DNA of 37,844 nucleotides from Rhodospirillales bacterium. GTDB lineage: Bacteria; Pseudomonadota; Alphaproteobacteria; Rhodospirillales; CAMCUA01. Location: assembly GCA_947470575.1 (NCBI GenBank), contig CANITX010000008.1:1-37844 (forward strand), written 5' to 3'. Position 1 is the stretch's first letter, and every line of letters begins with the position of its first letter. The translations under genes and the position numbers were made by a program. This document shows, in pieces, positions 35,903 through 37,844 of this stretch. The notes under the pieces were generated by a model. The model worked only from the letters and a program-made list of their open reading frames with translations, was not told the origin of the DNA and made no database searches.

Positions 35903-37576
35903 TTATAGCTTCGCTGCGGTGTCGCCGTCACCGACTCGTTCCAGACGCCAGGCGATGCGAAGTCCCGTGGCGCCGGTGTTACGGTGCAGCACGATCTGCG
36001 ACGTCTTCTCCATGACGTTGAAGCGCGGCGCGTAAACGCTGGGCTCGATGGCGATGGGCCCTTCGGCGATGAACCGCCAGACATTGTCCTGAGTGGTCAG
36101 GCGCACGCCATCCGCGCCATCGCTCGCGGCGGCGACCGTTGGGTGCAGATGGAAGCGAATGGCCGTTGGGCCCGGTGTTCCGTTGCCGAGCGGTTCCAAG
36201 GCATCCTCTCCGGCGAGCCGGCTGCCCCCGGCATCGAGAGTCAGCCGACGTCGGTGCCGCCAGCCGCGCTGGCGATAGCCATCATGCCAGCCCTCCAGCG
36301 TCAGGCCGTCGGCCACGCGCCGCCCGCCGACCTCACGCGGCCGGCGGCCGAGGCGGAAGACGCCGTGCACCTCGGCGCTGTCCTCGCCGGCAAAGGTCAA
36401 CGTGCTGTGACTGGGCGTACCGCGCAGGCGGTTGCGCCATGCCGGGTCCTGATAGGCGAAGGTGCCGCAATTGACGATCAGCCGTTGCGTTCCCGCCGAC
36501 ATCTCGAAGGATAGCGTATCGGCGTGGGCATGGGCCGGCAGGTCGTCGGGGCAGCATGGCCCGGCGTCGAACAGCACCGCGGTCCCGCCTGCCTCCAGCC
36601 GGTGGTAGCCGGCCTGGGGCAGGTCGGCCGGCGCTGCGAGCCGGCCGCTGCGGGCATCGACGGCGGCCAGCAGTGCCGCCTCGCCCACGGTGCCGTCGTT
36701 GAACAAGGCCAGTCCGCCGTCGCCCAGGCGCAAGGTCGCCAGCGCCGACCCCATGCGCCGGATCGCGTCGTTCAACCAAGCCGGCGAATCGTCCCCCAGC
36801 AGGTCGGCCACGTCGATCAGGTCGACCAGGACCTGCAAGTGGTATGTCGGCGACCGTTCCTCGTGCGCGCCATCTGGCAGCACTTGGCGCGCTACGGTTC
36901 GTTCTAAATCCCGTAAGGCGCGCTGTCCTGCCGTCGCTTGGTCGGGCAGGCAAACCCCGGCGGCGATCAGTGCCTTCAAATTCTTGATCGCATGATTGCC
37001 GCCGACATCCCATTCGACGCACTGCGATAGGTGCCAGGCTTGACGATGCAGGGCGGCGATGAAAGCCCGGCGAAAGGCGGTCGGGGCACCGTCGAGCAAT
37101 TCCGGTGCATGGTGCAGCCAAGCGAACAGTCGCAAGGACAGCGGATAAGGATGCCACGCCACGCCGTCGCTCGGCCGCGGATGGCGGGCGATCCAGTCGG
37201 CGATCAGCAAGCGGGCGGTATCGATCCAACGCAGATCACCTGTTGCCGCCAGGTCTGTCAGCCACTCGAAGTAGTGCAAGGTGAAGCGCCACAGCGGCGT
37301 TTCATCGGCGGCCATCCAGTTGACGGGCACCGTTAACGGCCGTTCCCTTTCCAGCAGGCGGATGCGTCCGGCAAGAATGCATCGGCCGTTGCCAGCATCG
37401 CCTGGCGTCAGCGATGGCGGCGATCGCAACGGCGCCGGCAGGTCGCCTGCCGGTAGGCAAAACCGGTCGTAAAGGGCCGAGACGAACCATGGCTGGCGCA
37501 CCCGTGCCCACAGCCGGCGAATGACCTGTTCGATACGCAGGTAGCGCAAGGTACGAAGGTCGGCGCCGAGGCTCAT
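35903..37576 (-). CDS. Heparinase II/III-like protein (uronate polysaccharide lyase fold)
   Basis: 557-residue protein. The N-terminal helical toroid begins WRFTLHYFEWLTDLA (about 96-110). Catalytic-type residues are visible in VGGNHAIKNLKALIAAG (Asn194, His195) and EERSPTYHLQVLVDLI (Tyr245, His246), then PAHAHADTLSFEM in the centre. The C-terminal beta-sandwich starts near GTPSHSTLTFAGEDSAEV. Such proteins cleave or bind acidic polysaccharides; no signal peptide is seen (basic N-terminus, MSLGADLRTLRYLR), so a cytoplasmic role in the pathway is suggested, as for homologues next to asparagine synthetase genes. Start 37576 overlaps the asnB-like stop as ATGA; the longer frame to 37690 is not preferred. 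Confidence 0.9.
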   Translation of the reverse strand: MSLGADLRTLRYLRIEQVIRRLWARVRQPWFVSALYDRFCLPAGDLPAPLRSPPSLTPGDAGNGRCILAGRIRLLERERPLTVPVNWMAADETPLWRFTLHYFEWLTDLAATGDLRWIDTARLLIADWIARHPRPSDGVAWHPYPLSLRLFAWLHHAPELLDGAPTAFRRAFIAALHRQAWHLSQCVEWDVGGNHAIKNLKALIAAGVCLPDQATAGQRALRDLERTVARQVLPDGAHEERSPTYHLQVLVDLIDVADLLGDDSPAWLNDAIRRMGSALATLRLGDGGLALFNDGTVGEAALLAAVDARSGRLAAPADLPQAGYHRLEAGGTAVLFDAGPCCPDDLPAHAHADTLSFEMSAGTQRLIVNCGTFAYQDPAWRNRLRGTPSHSTLTFAGEDSAEVHGVFRLGRRPREVGGRRVADGLTLEGWHDGYRQRGWRHRRRLTLDAGGSRLAGEDALEPLGNGTPGPTAIRFHLHPTVAAASDGADGVRLTTQDNVWRFIAEGPIAIEPSVYAPRFNVMEKTSQIVLHRNTGATGLRIAWRLERVGDGDTAAKL

Positions 37577-37844
37577 GAAGTGCCGAGCGATTCCTTCCAG
37601 GCGACCAGGGTCAAGAGCGCCCAGACCTTCAGCGCATGATCCCGCCCGCCGCGCCGATGCTCGTCGAGCAGGCGCTTGATCGGGGGCCAATCGATATCGA
37701 CGTCGGCCAGCGATTCTGGCGTCAGCTGCCGGGTGACCTCGCCGGCCAATTCGCCTTTCAGCCAGCGGCCCATCGGCGGGTTGAAGCCGCGCTTGCCGCC
37801 CTGCACCAGTTCCCCGGGCAGCAGGCGCTTGGCGACGGCGCGCA
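37573..37844 (-). CDS. asnB: Asparagine synthetase (glutamine-hydrolysing)-like protein, C-terminal fragment
   Basis: Last 90 residues of a gene that continues past the right edge. The end matches AsnB-type enzymes: RAVAKRLLPGELVQGGKRGFN, then PPMGRWLKGELAG and a terminal domain with KVWALLTLVAWKE, corresponding to the family's K-R-G-F-x-x-P-x-x-x-W-L element of the ATP-pyrophosphatase half. In polysaccharide clusters these proteins amidate sugar acids, for instance uronic acids to uronamides, rather than make asparagine. Its last four bases form ATGA with the heparinase start, so the operon begins further right. I cannot see the N-terminal glutaminase. Confidence 0.85.
   Translation of the reverse strand, partial: RAVAKRLLPGELVQGGKRGFNPPMGRWLKGELAGEVTRQLTPESLADVDIDWPPIKRLLDEHRRGGRDHALKVWALLTLVAWKESLGTS

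Overview
GC-rich alphaproteobacterial chromosome. The gene order hemW-rdgB-rph | hrcA-grpE, a separate dnaK-dnaJ pair, DUF2244, a malic enzyme fused to a phosphotransacetylase-like domain, and an endonuclease III with the standard residue spacing all fit the class. Within it I would guess a Rhodospirillales-like lineage, but no genus can be named from the sequence. I see no rRNA, tRNA or CRISPR array. Almost every base is coding; only one gap exceeds 300 bases (25122-25453).

Layout. (1) 1-125 is the end of an IS3-type insertion sequence that has entered the last codons of comM. (2) 109-4244, minus strand: rph, rdgB, hemW and comM, a housekeeping run. (3) 4351-11390: proteostasis genes. hrcA-grpE has its own sigma70-type promoter; dnaK-dnaJ has a sigma32-like promoter. 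Between them, on the minus strand, lie ompW with a probable FNR-type operator and a DUF1848 protein with an altered cysteine cluster. (4) 11478-16742: dapB, a DUF2244 membrane protein, nth, a lipoprotein coupled to a bactofilin, an EI24/CysZ-like membrane protein and a PfkB-family (adenosine kinase-like) kinase. (5) 16791-20661: typA/bipA, a GT9 glycosyltransferase and a SAM methyltransferase that overlaps it by ATGA. (6) 20664-28165: an AmpG-like permease, a macrodomain protein, a malic enzyme and mutS. (7) 28152-29059: a compact two-gene toxin-antitoxin-like cassette bounded by AT-rich inverted repeats and a strong terminator. (8) 29084-37844, minus strand: purH, then a tightly packed surface-polysaccharide operon read from the right edge (asnB fragment, heparinase II/III-like protein, WecA/WbpL-like initiating transferase, GT4 glycosyltransferase, SDR epimerase/reductase, PglF/WbpM-like 4,6-dehydratase).

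The most novel item is the cassette at 28214-29007. Its first protein joins a ParD-type ribbon-helix-helix DNA-binding domain to a complete MNT nucleotidyltransferase domain. The next gene, overlapping by one base, is a HEPN (DUF86) protein that keeps the H-x-Y acceptor motif but has glycine where the canonical RX4HXY motif has its arginine. This looks like a HEPN/MNT (MntA-HepT type) system whose antitoxin carries its own operator-binding domain. The polysaccharide operon has the three steps expected for making a 6-deoxy-HexNAc (QuiNAc/FucNAc type) nucleotide sugar and loading it on undecaprenyl phosphate. Other points worth a second look are a hemW with no usual start codon, an Arg in the DUF1848 cysteine cluster, an FNR-type box placed at -41.5 of the ompW promoter, and hrcA without a visible CIRCE at either heat-shock locus in the window.
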